DNA from: Gemmatimonadota bacterium
GTDB taxonomy: Bacteria; Latescibacterota; UBA2968; UBA8231
Assembly: GCA_009841115.1 (NCBI GenBank)
Contig: VXML01000097.1
Location: 1-64,000 of the forward strand
Reading direction: 5' to 3'
Length of the DNA: 64,000 nt
Below are positions 42,949 through 51,970 of this stretch, piece after piece. Every line of letters starts with the position of its first letter. Within the stretch, counting starts at the first letter, position 1. Below the pieces are notes generated by a model that worked only from the letters and a program-made list of their open reading frames with translations, was not told the origin of the DNA and did no database searches. The position numbers and the translations under genes are program-made.

Positions 42949-44854
42949 TTTCGACGAGTTGGTTGCTCTCTATGGGACCGGCGACGATCTGCGCGGTGCC
43001 AGAGGGCCACTGAACCTCGATGCGCTCGACAATGCTGGTCGGCCCGAGTCCGAAGTAGAGTGGCAAAAGGCTTTGCGAGAGATAGCCGGACTTGCCGTCG
43101 TGTACTCGGGTGTAGGTGTGGGTGCGGGTGTGGACGCTTACTACCGCGCCGAGGCCATCGCGATTGGAGCGGGTGCCGATCAGGCGGACCTTGAGAAAGT
43201 TGAGATCCGCTTTTTGGTCGCTCAGATCGCTGATTAACAACAGTGGCGGCGCATTGAATTCATTGGTGACGATGTCTAGGTCTCCGTCGTCGTCTAGGTC
43301 GGCGAGGGCCGACGCGCGCGATCCCAGTGCACCCCAGAAGACGTGGGGGCCGCTGCGCCCCTCGCAGTCGGGATGGGTTGCATATTCCCCAGCGCAATCT
43401 AGGGCAAACCACGGCATGGCCGTGCGGCCCTCGCGTCGCGGCTCGACGCCAAGGGCAAACTCGGCGTCGAGGAAACCCTTGCCGCGGTCGTTGAGCAGCA
43501 GGGAGTTGACCGCGTAGCGGAAGGCGTAGTTCATGCTGGCGGTGATAAAGACATCTTCGTACCCGTCGGCGTTGAGGTCGCCCGCGCTCAGCCCCCAAGG
43601 CCAGTAGTTTTCTGCGCCGATAGAGTCGGAAATCTCGGCGTACGTGCCGTTGGGTTGGCGGTGGTAAAAGGCGTTGCCGTAGATACTGCGCCCGCCCGAG
43701 CGGAGAAAGCTCTCGGTCCACTGCATGCGCGATTTGAGTTTTTCGCGCTCTGGCCCGATGTCCTCGCTCATGTCCGAGTGCATGTCGGTGATGTAGAGGT
43801 CTTGGTGGCCGTCGTTGTCAAAGTCGAGGATCTGGGCCGACATGGCCCCCCACGGCGTGCGCGGGAAGACCGCTAGGCTCTTGTCGATAAAGCGCTGGCC
43901 TTGGTCGTTTTCGTAGTATTGGTCGTGCCCTTGCATGTTCAGCACGTACAGGTCTGGCCAGCCGTCTTCGTTGGCGTCTAGCGGCATTGCGTCGCCGGAC
44001 CAACCATCGGCCTTGATTCCAACCTCTTCGGTCACATCGACAAAGCGGTTTTCCCCGGCATTGCGGAAGAGCAGGCTCGGCTCGGTGCGCTCGGGCTTGA
44101 GGTGACCGGCAAAGGCGTCTTTGAAGCCGACGTAGTAGTGGTACTGCCCGGGTTGCTCCCCGGGCGCAAAGCCAATAACCGCGATTGAATCGCCGCGCTC
44201 GGTGTACTGACCAACATTGGTTAAAAAGAGGTCGAGCTGTCCGTCGCGGTCGTAGTCGAAGAAGAGGGCCGCCGAAGAATGCCCTTGGTGGTCGAGGCCA
44301 GACTCTTGCGAAATATCCGCAAAGCGCCCGTCGCCTTGGTTGCGAAAGAGCACATTGCCCACGCGCACGTTGGTGACGTACAGGTCGGGTGCTCCATCGT
44401 TATCTAGGTCGGCGAAGGAAGCGGTCACGCCGATGCGGTCTGCGAGCGCCACGCCGCCCCGCTCGGTGATGTCGGTGAATTGGCCGCCGCCCGCGTTGCG
44501 CCACAGCCCGTTCGGCCCGGCTTGGTTGACGAAGTAGAGGTCCGTGCGCCCGTCGCCATCGACATCCGCCAAGGCAATTCCATTGCCGTGGTCGTAGTGA
44601 TTGGGCCGGTAGTGCCGCCCCGAGTCATCGACGATGTGGTGGTGGAAGGCGATGCCGCTTGTGGGCTGGCGGTCGGTGAAGCTGAAATCGCAGAAGACCG
44701 CATAGCCTGCGGCTGCGGCTACTTGGGCTTGGCGACGGGTCTCCAGCCAAGGGGGGGCCAGCACTTCTGGGGGGACGCCGACATCGGTGGGTGGATTGGT
44801 TGCGTTTATTTGGATTGCTGCCGACAAAGACAGGAGAATTAGGATTAGGGACAT
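42935..44854 (-). CDS. Secreted FG-GAP/VCBS repeat protein with ASPIC/UnbV domain
   Basis: A 639-residue protein from the ATG at 44854, five bases after the GH36 gene; signal MSLILILLSLSAAIQINA. It has many integrin-like calcium loops: LADVDGDGRTDLYFVNQAG, FADLDNDGAPDLYVTNV, FDYDRDGQLDLFLTNV, LDANEDGWPDLYVLNM, LDFDNDGHQDLYITDM, AGDLNADGYEDVFITA and LADLDDDGDLDIVTNE. The end is ASPIC/UnbV (VHDGKSGYLSQSLLPLYFGL and VQWPSG). It is probably a calcium-binding surface adhesion or scaffold protein. Confidence 0.88.
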   Translation of the reverse strand: MSLILILLSLSAAIQINATNPPTDVGVPPEVLAPPWLETRRQAQVAAAAGYAVFCDFSFTDRQPTSGIAFHHHIVDDSGRHYRPNHYDHGNGIALADVDGDGRTDLYFVNQAGPNGLWRNAGGGQFTDITERGGVALADRIGVTASFADLDNDGAPDLYVTNVRVGNVLFRNQGDGRFADISQESGLDHQGHSSAALFFDYDRDGQLDLFLTNVGQYTERGDSIAVIGFAPGEQPGQYHYYVGFKDAFAGHLKPERTEPSLLFRNAGENRFVDVTEEVGIKADGWSGDAMPLDANEDGWPDLYVLNMQGHDQYYENDQGQRFIDKSLAVFPRTPWGAMSAQILDFDNDGHQDLYITDMHSDMSEDIGPEREKLKSRMQWTESFLRSGGRSIYGNAFYHRQPNGTYAEISDSIGAENYWPWGLSAGDLNADGYEDVFITASMNYAFRYAVNSLLLNDRGKGFLDAEFALGVEPRREGRTAMPWFALDCAGEYATHPDCEGRSGPHVFWGALGSRASALADLDDDGDLDIVTNEFNAPPLLLISDLSDQKADLNFLKVRLIGTRSNRDGLGAVVSVHTRTHTYTRVHDGKSGYLSQSLLPLYFGLGPTSIVERIEVQWPSGTAQIVAGPIESNQLVEIREP

Positions 44855-44859
44855 GGACA

Positions 44860-46740
44860 CTACCTGTGTAGTTCGAGGGCACCGCCGATTTCCACGGCGA
44901 GGTCTAGGATAACGGCACGGTCTTTCACCGGTAATTCGAAGACAGTGGATTTTTCCAAGCATCGGTCGTAAACCTGGACTTGGAGGCGCTCGCCTTCGAC
45001 GCCTTCTAGACGGGTATAGAGGCGCTCTTGGGCACCGCCATTGAGGATCCACATGCGGCGGATATTCTCCGATGGCACCGCGAGTACGCCGGGGAAGGTG
45101 AGGGTAAAAGCACCCCAGAGGGCTTCGTCGCCGAGGTGCACGGAAAAGAGCGAGTGGTGCGAATCGGCGCTGAGGAGTTGCTGGTGGCCGAAGAGCAACA
45201 GGTCGCGGTGCTGGCGATAAAAGGCGAGCCAAGCGCTGGTGATGCGCTGGTGCTCTGCGGGCAAAGCACGCAAATCCATCGACAGCATGGGCACGGCACT
45301 TGTGACGAGGCTGGCCATAAAACGGGCGACGTTCTCAGGCCGTTCATCAGGTAGCCAATAGGCTGGGTCCGTGTGTACGGCCACATTGCCCTCGCGGCCA
45401 GCTTCCGGGTTGAGGATATAGCTTTTGAGCCGAGTACACATGCGGCGAATGTGGTCGGGGTCGAAGGGCGCGTCTTGGGCGCGGTGGCTGGTCGCAAAGG
45501 GCCGGGTGGCGAGGGTCGAGTAGTTCATGCGGTATTCGAGCAGGGCGTCGGCGCGCACTTGCGTGGCGGTCTGGTAGATGCCTTGAAGCAAGTCGTACAC
45601 GGCCTCGCCGTAGTCGGCGATATCGTGTTCGTGGTCAGTGGTGCAGGGCAGGCTGGCGCGGTCTCGCAGTGGGTCGATGAAGTCAATTTTGAGGCCGTTG
45701 CAGCCGTAGGTCTGCATCAGGTGTTTGACCGTGCGATAGGCGTATTGGCGCACCGCGGGGCAGCGGGGACAGAGGAAGTTGTTCGCTTCGTCGGAGTCTG
45801 CGGCCCGGAAGCGGTGTTTTTGGATGAAGGGTTCGTCGGCCAGATCGCTGATATTGAACAGTGGCGCGCACCACAGCAGGATGGTCAAGCCCTGAGACTG
45901 AACCTCTTCGACGAGGCCCTTGAGGTCGGGGAATTTGCTTTCGTCGGGAACGTAGTGGCCGGTGTCGGGGGCGAAACCGTCGCCTTTGAACCAGCCTGCA
46001 TCGACGATGATATTGCCGATGCCCCATTCTTTGAGCAGGGGCACCATAGAGCGGATATAGTCGGCATCGACATCGTTTTTGATGCCGTACCAAGAGCACC
46101 AGACCGGCTCCCACACCGAGGGCGGCGCTGGCGGCAAGGCGACCTTGTGCAGCTCGTCGTAGGCGCGCGAGAAGGCGCGCACCTCGTCGAAGATGGGGCG
46201 GTCCTCGCAGGACAGGTAGAGCGTCTCTTCCCAGACGCTGGTCTCGCGGGGGGCGGGATCGAAGAGGCGCTGTAGGGACATTTTGGCGTCTTCGTCGTAG
46301 CAGCTATGACGGGTATCCGCCGCATGGACGTGGTCCATAAAGCCCATGCAGAAGCGGTTCTGGTCAAAGCGGTTTAGCGCGGCGACGAAGGGGAAGGACC
46401 AAGAGGTAAAGGTGCGCTCCTCGACACCCCAAGGCAGACTGATTAGGTCGCGCTTGCCGATGGCCTCGTGTAGCACGGGCACGAAGACGCGGTGCAGGTC
46501 TAGGCCGGGGACTGCGGCTTCTGCTTTGAATGCGGTGACTTTAAATGGGCTGCCATCCACTCGGCGCAACTGCAATTTCAGTAGCAGACTTTTGGGGCCG
46601 AGCGGCGTTTCGGTGCAGGAGTACTCGTAGCGGTCATCCGCATAGGTGCTGGGGGCGTCGAGTTGCCGGTCGTCCAACGCCGGGTCCGCCGCGAGAGTGA
46701 CGGACAAGGGGACGCCGTTGAAGCGGGTAGCGTAGCGCAT
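44860..46740 (-). CDS. Glycoside hydrolase family 36-type alpha-galactosidase
   Basis: A 626-residue cytoplasmic-looking enzyme with a beta-sandwich N-terminus and TIM barrel. VWCSWYGIKNDVDADYI matches the GH36/GH27 'WNSW' strand; IIVDAGWFKGDG and LWCAPLFNISD follow, and GCNGLKIDFIDPL has the nucleophile Asp of 'KxD'. AVHTDPAYWLPDER and late SMDLRALPAEH are also GH36-like. Substrate is probably an alpha-galactoside or raffinose-type sugar. It is upstream of the FG-GAP gene with only five bases between, suggesting co-expression. Confidence 0.8.
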   Translation of the reverse strand: MRYATRFNGVPLSVTLAADPALDDRQLDAPSTYADDRYEYSCTETPLGPKSLLLKLQLRRVDGSPFKVTAFKAEAAVPGLDLHRVFVPVLHEAIGKRDLISLPWGVEERTFTSWSFPFVAALNRFDQNRFCMGFMDHVHAADTRHSCYDEDAKMSLQRLFDPAPRETSVWEETLYLSCEDRPIFDEVRAFSRAYDELHKVALPPAPPSVWEPVWCSWYGIKNDVDADYIRSMVPLLKEWGIGNIIVDAGWFKGDGFAPDTGHYVPDESKFPDLKGLVEEVQSQGLTILLWCAPLFNISDLADEPFIQKHRFRAADSDEANNFLCPRCPAVRQYAYRTVKHLMQTYGCNGLKIDFIDPLRDRASLPCTTDHEHDIADYGEAVYDLLQGIYQTATQVRADALLEYRMNYSTLATRPFATSHRAQDAPFDPDHIRRMCTRLKSYILNPEAGREGNVAVHTDPAYWLPDERPENVARFMASLVTSAVPMLSMDLRALPAEHQRITSAWLAFYRQHRDLLLFGHQQLLSADSHHSLFSVHLGDEALWGAFTLTFPGVLAVPSENIRRMWILNGGAQERLYTRLEGVEGERLQVQVYDRCLEKSTVFELPVKDRAVILDLAVEIGGALELHR

Positions 46741-47040
46741 AGAGGTCTCTATTTTGCATTTCTTTCAGCAATTGCCAGAAAGCCTAGCCGAGTGGGAGCA
46801 GGTTCAGGTGGCGCGTTTCTTGATTTGGAGAGCGATAGCGCCTACTTTCGTTTAATTAGCCCACTTGCTAGTACTACTTGACTAGGCTTCGTCTGGAATT
46901 TACGCTCTGGGAAACACTCTTGGATAGTATAGGTAACATCCCAGTTTTTAGAAACATCAGTATAAACATCATTCATATCTCAATCTAGACCACTCGGCAG
47001 TGTACATGGGCATAAAGTTTGCTCCCACGTAGAAGAATAG
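46741..47040. other. Intergenic region between the GH36 and methyltransferase genes
   Basis: Three hundred bases of mixed, partly AT-rich sequence that mark the change from GC-rich catabolic genes to the restriction-modification module. It should hold the promoters of both divergent genes. I see a TTGACT at about 46880 with no convincing -10 partner and no conserved RNA. Confidence 0.4.
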
Positions 47041-48330
47041 ATGACTACACTACCCCTTTTTCCCGATTTGCGGTCCACCGCAAAAAAAGACGAACGATCT
47101 GGCACGTTTGTAGATAATATGAAACTGCCCATACACCGCTGGTTCAAGTATTCAGCCGGTTTTTCCGCGCAGTGGGTAGAAAGTGTGCTAGCCGATCACA
47201 TAGCTGAGAAGGGCGAAGTGACTATATGTGATCCCTTTGCTGGCTCAGGTACTACTTTATTGGTAGCTGATGGCATGGGGATACCTAGTTGGGGAGTGGA
47301 GGCCCATCCTTTTGTCGCACGGATCGCCGCTAGCAAATTGCTATGGCATACTTCCGCTATCCAACTACGCGACAAAGGTAACGAAATGATGGAGAGAGCA
47401 CGCAAAGGGAAGAAGTCTTCGATCAAATATCCGCAGCTAATTTATAAGTGCTTCGACGAAAACACGCTAAACAGTTTAGACAAATTGAAGAGCAGTTGGC
47501 AGACTCTCGACGATGGAAGTTCCGCTACTAAACTGGTTTGGTTGGCTCTCACGGCAATCCTGCGCCCGTCTTCTTTGGCTGGTACGGCGCAATGGCAGTA
47601 TATCCTTCCCAATAAAACAAAAAAATCTACTACCGAGCCTTTTGTAGCTTTCGCAAATCAAATCGCCCTTATGGGTGCCGATATGGAGGAATATCAGCGA
47701 AAAGCAGACTGTTCCCAAGCCAACTTGCTATGCGGAGACGCGAGGAATTTTCCGCAGGTACAAAATAGGAGTGTGGATTTAGTCATTACATCACCTCCTT
47801 ATGCTAACAATTACGACTACGCGGATGCGACTCGATTTGAAATGTCTTTTTGGGAGGAGATTTCCTCATGGGGAGATCTTCACGAGTCAGTGAGGAAGTA
47901 TCTGATAAGGTCGTCTTCTCAACATGCGTCAAAAGAAAAGTTGGAACTGAATGATTTGTTAAGTGAAGAGGCTATCGCGCCTATTGCCACCGAGTTAGCG
48001 AAAGCGTGCAACAAATTGTCAGAAGAACGATTGCTACACGGTGGGAAAAAGCACTATCATACTATGATAGCTGCCTATTTTGTTGATATGGCTAAGGTTT
48101 GGCGCGAATTGAGGCGAATTTGTCGAGAAGGAGCAACGGCGTGTTTTGTCGTCGGAGATTCGGCACCATACGGAGTATATGTGCCTATTGATCAATGGCT
48201 TGGCCGGCTGGCGGTCGCAGCCGGTTTCAAATGTTTCCATTTTGAAAAATTGCGGGATCGAAATGTGAAGTGGAAAAATAGAAAACACAGAGTGCCCTTA
48301 CACGAAGGGCGACTATGGGTGAGTGGGTAA
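47041..48330 (+). CDS. Type II DNA methyltransferase (beta-class, N4-cytosine or N6-adenine)
   Basis: A 429-residue amino-methyltransferase. The SAM motif I is DPFAGSGTTLLVADGMG and the catalytic motif IV is VITSPPYANNYDYADATR, in the order known for beta-type amino-MTases with TSPPY. WFKYSAGFSAQWVESVL near the N-terminus also fits. It would protect the host DNA from the neighbouring endonuclease. The gene is AT-richer than its surroundings, implying transfer, and is 12 bases upstream of the endonuclease gene. Confidence 0.85.
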   Translation: MTTLPLFPDLRSTAKKDERSGTFVDNMKLPIHRWFKYSAGFSAQWVESVLADHIAEKGEVTICDPFAGSGTTLLVADGMGIPSWGVEAHPFVARIAASKLLWHTSAIQLRDKGNEMMERARKGKKSSIKYPQLIYKCFDENTLNSLDKLKSSWQTLDDGSSATKLVWLALTAILRPSSLAGTAQWQYILPNKTKKSTTEPFVAFANQIALMGADMEEYQRKADCSQANLLCGDARNFPQVQNRSVDLVITSPPYANNYDYADATRFEMSFWEEISSWGDLHESVRKYLIRSSSQHASKEKLELNDLLSEEAIAPIATELAKACNKLSEERLLHGGKKHYHTMIAAYFVDMAKVWRELRRICREGATACFVVGDSAPYGVYVPIDQWLGRLAVAAGFKCFHFEKLRDRNVKWKNRKHRVPLHEGRLWVSG

Positions 48331-48342
48331 TTGGAGTAAACT

Positions 48343-49275
48343 ATGGCGAAACGAGCTTCATCCGGACACAAACTTGGTCAGTTAGTCGGGGACTGGTTTG
48401 AACAGTATTTCTCGTTGCCTCTGCTTCGCCAAGTAGCGGATGAGCTAGAGCTCTACTTAGACAACCGTTTCGTATCACGCCCTTTGCGTGGTGGAGAAAA
48501 AGTCATCTGGCGAGATATAGACGACAACGCGGTAGATTATGATTTTGTCCTCGAATTAGGTGGGAGCGATGAAAAGCGGGGGGTTCCCGTGGCTTTTGTC
48601 GAATGTTTCTGGCGGCGCGGTGCGCGACACTCCAAAGATAAAGCCCGCGACGACAGTGGAAAGCTGAGGCCAATGCGCGTCACATATCCCACGGCGCGTT
48701 TTTTAGGCGTCTTATCAGCGGGGGATTTTACACAACCGGCTAGAGATCTAGTCTTGAGTCATGGAATAGACTTGTTCTACGTACCGAAAAATAAAGTCGT
48801 CGCTGCCTTTACCGAAAATGATCTGATCGTCGATTATCCAGATAAAATAGACGAAAGGCATAAAGAACAAATTGTTCTTGAGTTTGAAGCAAATTTTTCA
48901 AAACAGAAAAAGGAAGATGTCGCCCGTTCTCTCGTTGGATTACTAGGCAGAGCGACTGTTGATTCGTATATAGATCGAGTTCGCTCTAAACTCAGTGCCC
49001 TTCCTCAGCAAATCTGCCTCGTTTTGAGACAGGACTCCGCGCCTATCGTTTTTGAAGTAATCATGGCGGCGACGGAGTTTCTGGAGAATCCTACTTTTTC
49101 GATGGATGATCCCACAGAAAGTTATTTGTATCAGGTGACGTACAGCGATGGTTCCGAGTTTGAATCTATGGTCGGTTCGGTTGATGAATTACGCACATTG
49201 CACGGTCATATTTCAGATTTAGCGGAACATATGAACCGTCTTAGTGGGAAATCCTCTCCTCTTCAGAATATCTAA
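48343..49275 (+). CDS. Type II restriction endonuclease-like protein (PD-(D/E)XK)
   Basis: A 310-residue protein. Residues 60-110 contain DYDFVLELGG then VPVAFVECFWRRGARHSKDK, matching the D...VE-W/FRR-x-x-KHSRNKA core seen in a set of type II endonucleases; the Lys of the nuclease core is replaced by Phe/Trp-Arg. The C-terminal half has a GRATVDSYIDRVRSKLSALP helix region. The location after the methyltransferase supports the role. Recognition sequence unknown; activity not shown. Confidence 0.7.
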   Translation: MAKRASSGHKLGQLVGDWFEQYFSLPLLRQVADELELYLDNRFVSRPLRGGEKVIWRDIDDNAVDYDFVLELGGSDEKRGVPVAFVECFWRRGARHSKDKARDDSGKLRPMRVTYPTARFLGVLSAGDFTQPARDLVLSHGIDLFYVPKNKVVAAFTENDLIVDYPDKIDERHKEQIVLEFEANFSKQKKEDVARSLVGLLGRATVDSYIDRVRSKLSALPQQICLVLRQDSAPIVFEVIMAATEFLENPTFSMDDPTESYLYQVTYSDGSEFESMVGSVDELRTLHGHISDLAEHMNRLSGKSSPLQNI

Positions 49276-49353
49276 CAGCACAAAGGTCGCTCGATGCACT
49301 TGGTAGTGGATTCGACGGACTTGAAAGTCTATGGTGAAGGCGAGTGGAAAGCC
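49276..49353 (+). mobile_element. Relic of an IS4/IS5-type transposase gene
   Basis: Directly after the endonuclease stop, the same frame reads QHKGRSMHLVVDSTDLKVYG then EGEWKA, about 26 residues. This corresponds to the first catalytic-Asp region of DDE transposases (HLVVDSTGLKVYGEGEWK). No further transposase or terminal repeats are found. It ends before the DUF3841 ATG at 49390. It shows that an insertion sequence once resided in the module and was excised or eroded. Confidence 0.7.
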
Positions 49354-49389
49354 ATCCATACCCTCCAAAAAACTGAAATTCCGCAAATT

Positions 49390-49983
49390 ATGACGCTTTG
49401 GACGATTCAATCTATTGCTGTCTGGAAGATCTTGCAGCGGGAAAAAGTGCTTTTTGCCGATCAGAGATATTCAGAGGTTCTGTTTTTCGATGCTTACAGG
49501 TGGATGGTAAAACAAATGGAGCGCCGAATAGAATCTGAGTCTGAGACTACGTCCTTGCCTTTATGGGCCTGGTATCAATGGGAGGGCAAAAGACGTAAAC
49601 CCGATTTACGCAGAAGTGCTCATTTGCCCAAAGGCCAATGCGGTGTACGAATCGAATTTGAGCAATCAGACAAAGGAGTTTTGTTATCCGATTTTGAATT
49701 ATGGCATTATGTCCTCAATTACTGGTATTTGCCTCGAAATGTGGCCGATGGAGAAGCATTTGAGGCCGAGTTATCTGAGCACAATCTATCTTTTTTCGAG
49801 ATGAAGCCTCTACCAGTTCGTGCATACCATCAACGCATAGAAGATAGTTGGGATCGTATATTTGACCTTGATTGGACTGAAGAAGAGATTTCAGATCCTT
49901 TCAGTAAAAAGTCAATTCAAGCTACGTTCTGGAGGTTGCATCTTGATCAGATAAGAGATGTCCATTTTTTCACTGCACGGTAG
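49390..49983 (+). CDS. DUF3841 protein
   Basis: A 197-residue protein from the ATG at 49390. The typical DUF3841 sequence is seen as MTLWTIQSIAVWKILQ, FDAYRWMVKQMERRI, LPLWAWYQWEGKRRKPDLR, and SDFELWHYVLNYWYLP. An in-frame ATG 96 bases upstream lies within the transposase relic and is therefore unlikely. DUF3841 proteins have no proven function and are frequently found near defence or mobile genes. The gene shares the AT-rich composition of the module. Confidence 0.8.
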   Translation: MTLWTIQSIAVWKILQREKVLFADQRYSEVLFFDAYRWMVKQMERRIESESETTSLPLWAWYQWEGKRRKPDLRRSAHLPKGQCGVRIEFEQSDKGVLLSDFELWHYVLNYWYLPRNVADGEAFEAELSEHNLSFFEMKPLPVRAYHQRIEDSWDRIFDLDWTEEEISDPFSKKSIQATFWRLHLDQIRDVHFFTAR

Positions 49984-50025
49984 TAATATTAGACAAGGAC
50001 AAGGATGAGAGTGATCTAAGCCTAG

Positions 50026-50048
50026 CCACACCGCGAGGCTGGCACACC
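50026..50048. repeat. 23-nt direct repeat, copy 1
   Basis: CCACACCGCGAGGCTGGCAC followed by ACC. It differs by one base from the copy at 51935-51957 in the same orientation. Both copies lie in gaps ahead of a gene, and the interval contains a hydrolase and a methyltransferase gene. Confidence 0.8.
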
Positions 50049-50108
50049 GGTGCATTCGCGCCTACGCCCAACCGTTGCGCGGTTCATCCATAGAAGGGTA
50101 CATAAAAA

Positions 50109-50996
50109 ATGCGTCTCCTACCGATTTTAGGAGTCTTGACCGTTTCAGCAAATCTCCAAGCTCAGCCGCAGGCGGCTATCAATCGTCAGCCTGTATCCGA
50201 AGAGGTGTTCGCAACGATCGCCGACCACTACGGATACGACCAGTCTCAGCCTCTGGACGCATCTGTCATAGGCGTTTGGCCTCATAGGCGACCGTATGTT
50301 ATAGAAAAAGTGGAGTTTAGTAGTATTCACAATGAGCGCGTGTCCGCCTACTTTACTCATCCTAAAGATTCTACAGCAACGCGCCAGCCAGCCGTTCTGC
50401 TGCTTCACGGGGCCAACGATTTCTGGGGTAAGAACGAGGACTGGGCTCTTGAGTGGATGGATATTCTCGCGCGCGAGGGATGGTGTGTGCTGGTCGCTGA
50501 TTTTTATGGCTTTGGCGAACGGAAAAAGGCTGGACAGATGCCCTCGTGGGCGTATGGCCCCTACACTGGGCGCGATATGGTCATTCAATCCGTGACCGAC
50601 CAGAGACGGGGCATTGACTTTTTGTTTTCCCGTTCAGAAGTGGACACGACTAGGGTGGCCTTGATGGGCGGGAGCATGGGCGGCTATTTCGGTACTCTCG
50701 TAGCGGGTCTTGAAAGCCGATTTACTACTGTCGTTCTGACCGTGACTGGTGCTTGGCCGAGCGCGGCGACAGATGATGCATCGGCTCGATTTAGCCATAC
50801 ACTGAATTTCGCCCCTCGGGTTAGCGCACCAATACTTATGGTCAATGCGACCGGAGATGGTCGTCCATTTGGCGAAGAGCTCTACAACGCAATGCCAGAA
50901 CCCAAGCAGCAGATCTGGTATGAAAGTGAGCATTATTTACCGCCAAGAGAATACAACGAGGATATACTTAACTGGCTCCACGAACACCTTGATTAA
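50109..50996 (+). CDS. Alpha/beta-hydrolase (dienelactone-hydrolase-like)
   Basis: A 295-residue enzyme with a short signal-like N-terminus (MRLLPILGVLTVSANLQAQP). PAVLLLHGANDFWG holds the oxyanion-loop HG, VLVADFYGFGERKKAG follows, then VALMGGSMGGYFGTLVA with nucleophile Ser in GGSMGG. The catalytic Asp is likely in MVNATGDGRPFGEELY and the His in WYESEHYLPP. This is a periplasmic or exported esterase-type protein. Its substrate is unknown. Confidence 0.75.
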   Translation: MRLLPILGVLTVSANLQAQPQAAINRQPVSEEVFATIADHYGYDQSQPLDASVIGVWPHRRPYVIEKVEFSSIHNERVSAYFTHPKDSTATRQPAVLLLHGANDFWGKNEDWALEWMDILAREGWCVLVADFYGFGERKKAGQMPSWAYGPYTGRDMVIQSVTDQRRGIDFLFSRSEVDTTRVALMGGSMGGYFGTLVAGLESRFTTVVLTVTGAWPSAATDDASARFSHTLNFAPRVSAPILMVNATGDGRPFGEELYNAMPEPKQQIWYESEHYLPPREYNEDILNWLHEHLD

Positions 50997-51093
50997 CCAT
51001 CGGACGTGGCCGCTACGCCGCCGAGCAGTTTCGCTGCGAGACTGTAGATTACCAGAAATGGATTGACCCTAACAGTATGATAGGCAACTAACA

Positions 51094-51882
51094 ATGATTG
51101 ATGATTCCTACAGGTCTGGAGCGAAGCATTACGACGCGGCATACAGCGTCAAAGACGATCTGGTGGACAGAGACTTCTACCTCGATCTAGCTAATGAGTA
51201 CGGTGGGCCTGTTCTCGAATTCGGTTGCGGCACTGGGAGAATTACCCTGCCGTTGGCGCGACGAGGTGTGGATGTCACGGGGATGGATGCTTCTCATTCC
51301 ATGCTGGAGGTCTTGCGCGCCAAGCTCGCCAAAGAACGTGAAAGCGTAAGACGGAGAACGCGAGTTATAGAGGGAGATTTTCGCACCCATTATTTGGGCG
51401 GCCAATTTTCCTTGGTAGTAATTCCATTCAGACCCATGCAGCATATGTACACTACGGAAGATCAACTGGCGGCCCTGAAAAACGCCAGGAGACACTTGGC
51501 AGATGGTGGTATTCTCGCATTTGATGTGTTCAATCCCAGTTTCGCCAAAATTCTAACGGGCATCGGCGAAGAATACTTGGACCTGGAGTGGCCTGCACAA
51601 GATGGGTCTGATCGGATGGTCCGACGGTACTTTGTAAAGGACGAGATCGATCTGATCAATCTGAATTTCTCGGGCAGGTTCATCTTCCGGTTGTGTGAGG
51701 GCGATAAAGTTCTGTCTGAGGAAGCACAGCCATTGAAGATGAGCTTCTATACCTATCCTCACCTCAAATTGCTTTTCTACGCCGCAGGTCTTGAGAGCGT
51801 CGGAGAATTCGGATCATTTGATCGGAAACCGATAGGGCCCGAAGCGCCCGAAATGATATTCCTACTGAAGCGTCGGCAATGA
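51094..51882 (+). CDS. Class I SAM-dependent methyltransferase
   Basis: A 262-residue methyltransferase. VLEFGCGTGRITLPLARRGV is motif I, VTGMDASHSMLEVL is motif II, and the RVIEGDFRTHYLGGQFSLVV region holds motif III with Asp, followed by PFRPMQHMYTTEDQLAALK. The first 40 residues (KHYDAAYSVKDD) resemble the lid of small-molecule methyltransferases. A second member follows at 51971. The substrate is not inferable. Confidence 0.85.
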   Translation: MIDDSYRSGAKHYDAAYSVKDDLVDRDFYLDLANEYGGPVLEFGCGTGRITLPLARRGVDVTGMDASHSMLEVLRAKLAKERESVRRRTRVIEGDFRTHYLGGQFSLVVIPFRPMQHMYTTEDQLAALKNARRHLADGGILAFDVFNPSFAKILTGIGEEYLDLEWPAQDGSDRMVRRYFVKDEIDLINLNFSGRFIFRLCEGDKVLSEEAQPLKMSFYTYPHLKLLFYAAGLESVGEFGSFDRKPIGPEAPEMIFLLKRRQ

Positions 51883-51934
51883 CACGCAACTCGCGCGCGC
51901 TCGTCGAGGTCCATGTTGCGACCCTTCTACATAT

Positions 51935-51957
51935 CCACACCGCGAGGTTGGCACACC
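51935..51957. repeat. 23-nt direct repeat, copy 2
   Basis: CCACACCGCGAGGTTGGCAC followed by ACC, 22 of 23 bases identical to 50026-50048. It sits 13 bases before the start of the second methyltransferase gene. Confidence 0.8.
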
Positions 51958-51970
51958 TAGCAGAAATGGA

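Noticed and set aside
45373..46275. Plus-strand ORF of 300 residues opposite the GH36 gene
   Set aside because: Antisense shadow; the GH36 catalytic motifs are on the minus strand.
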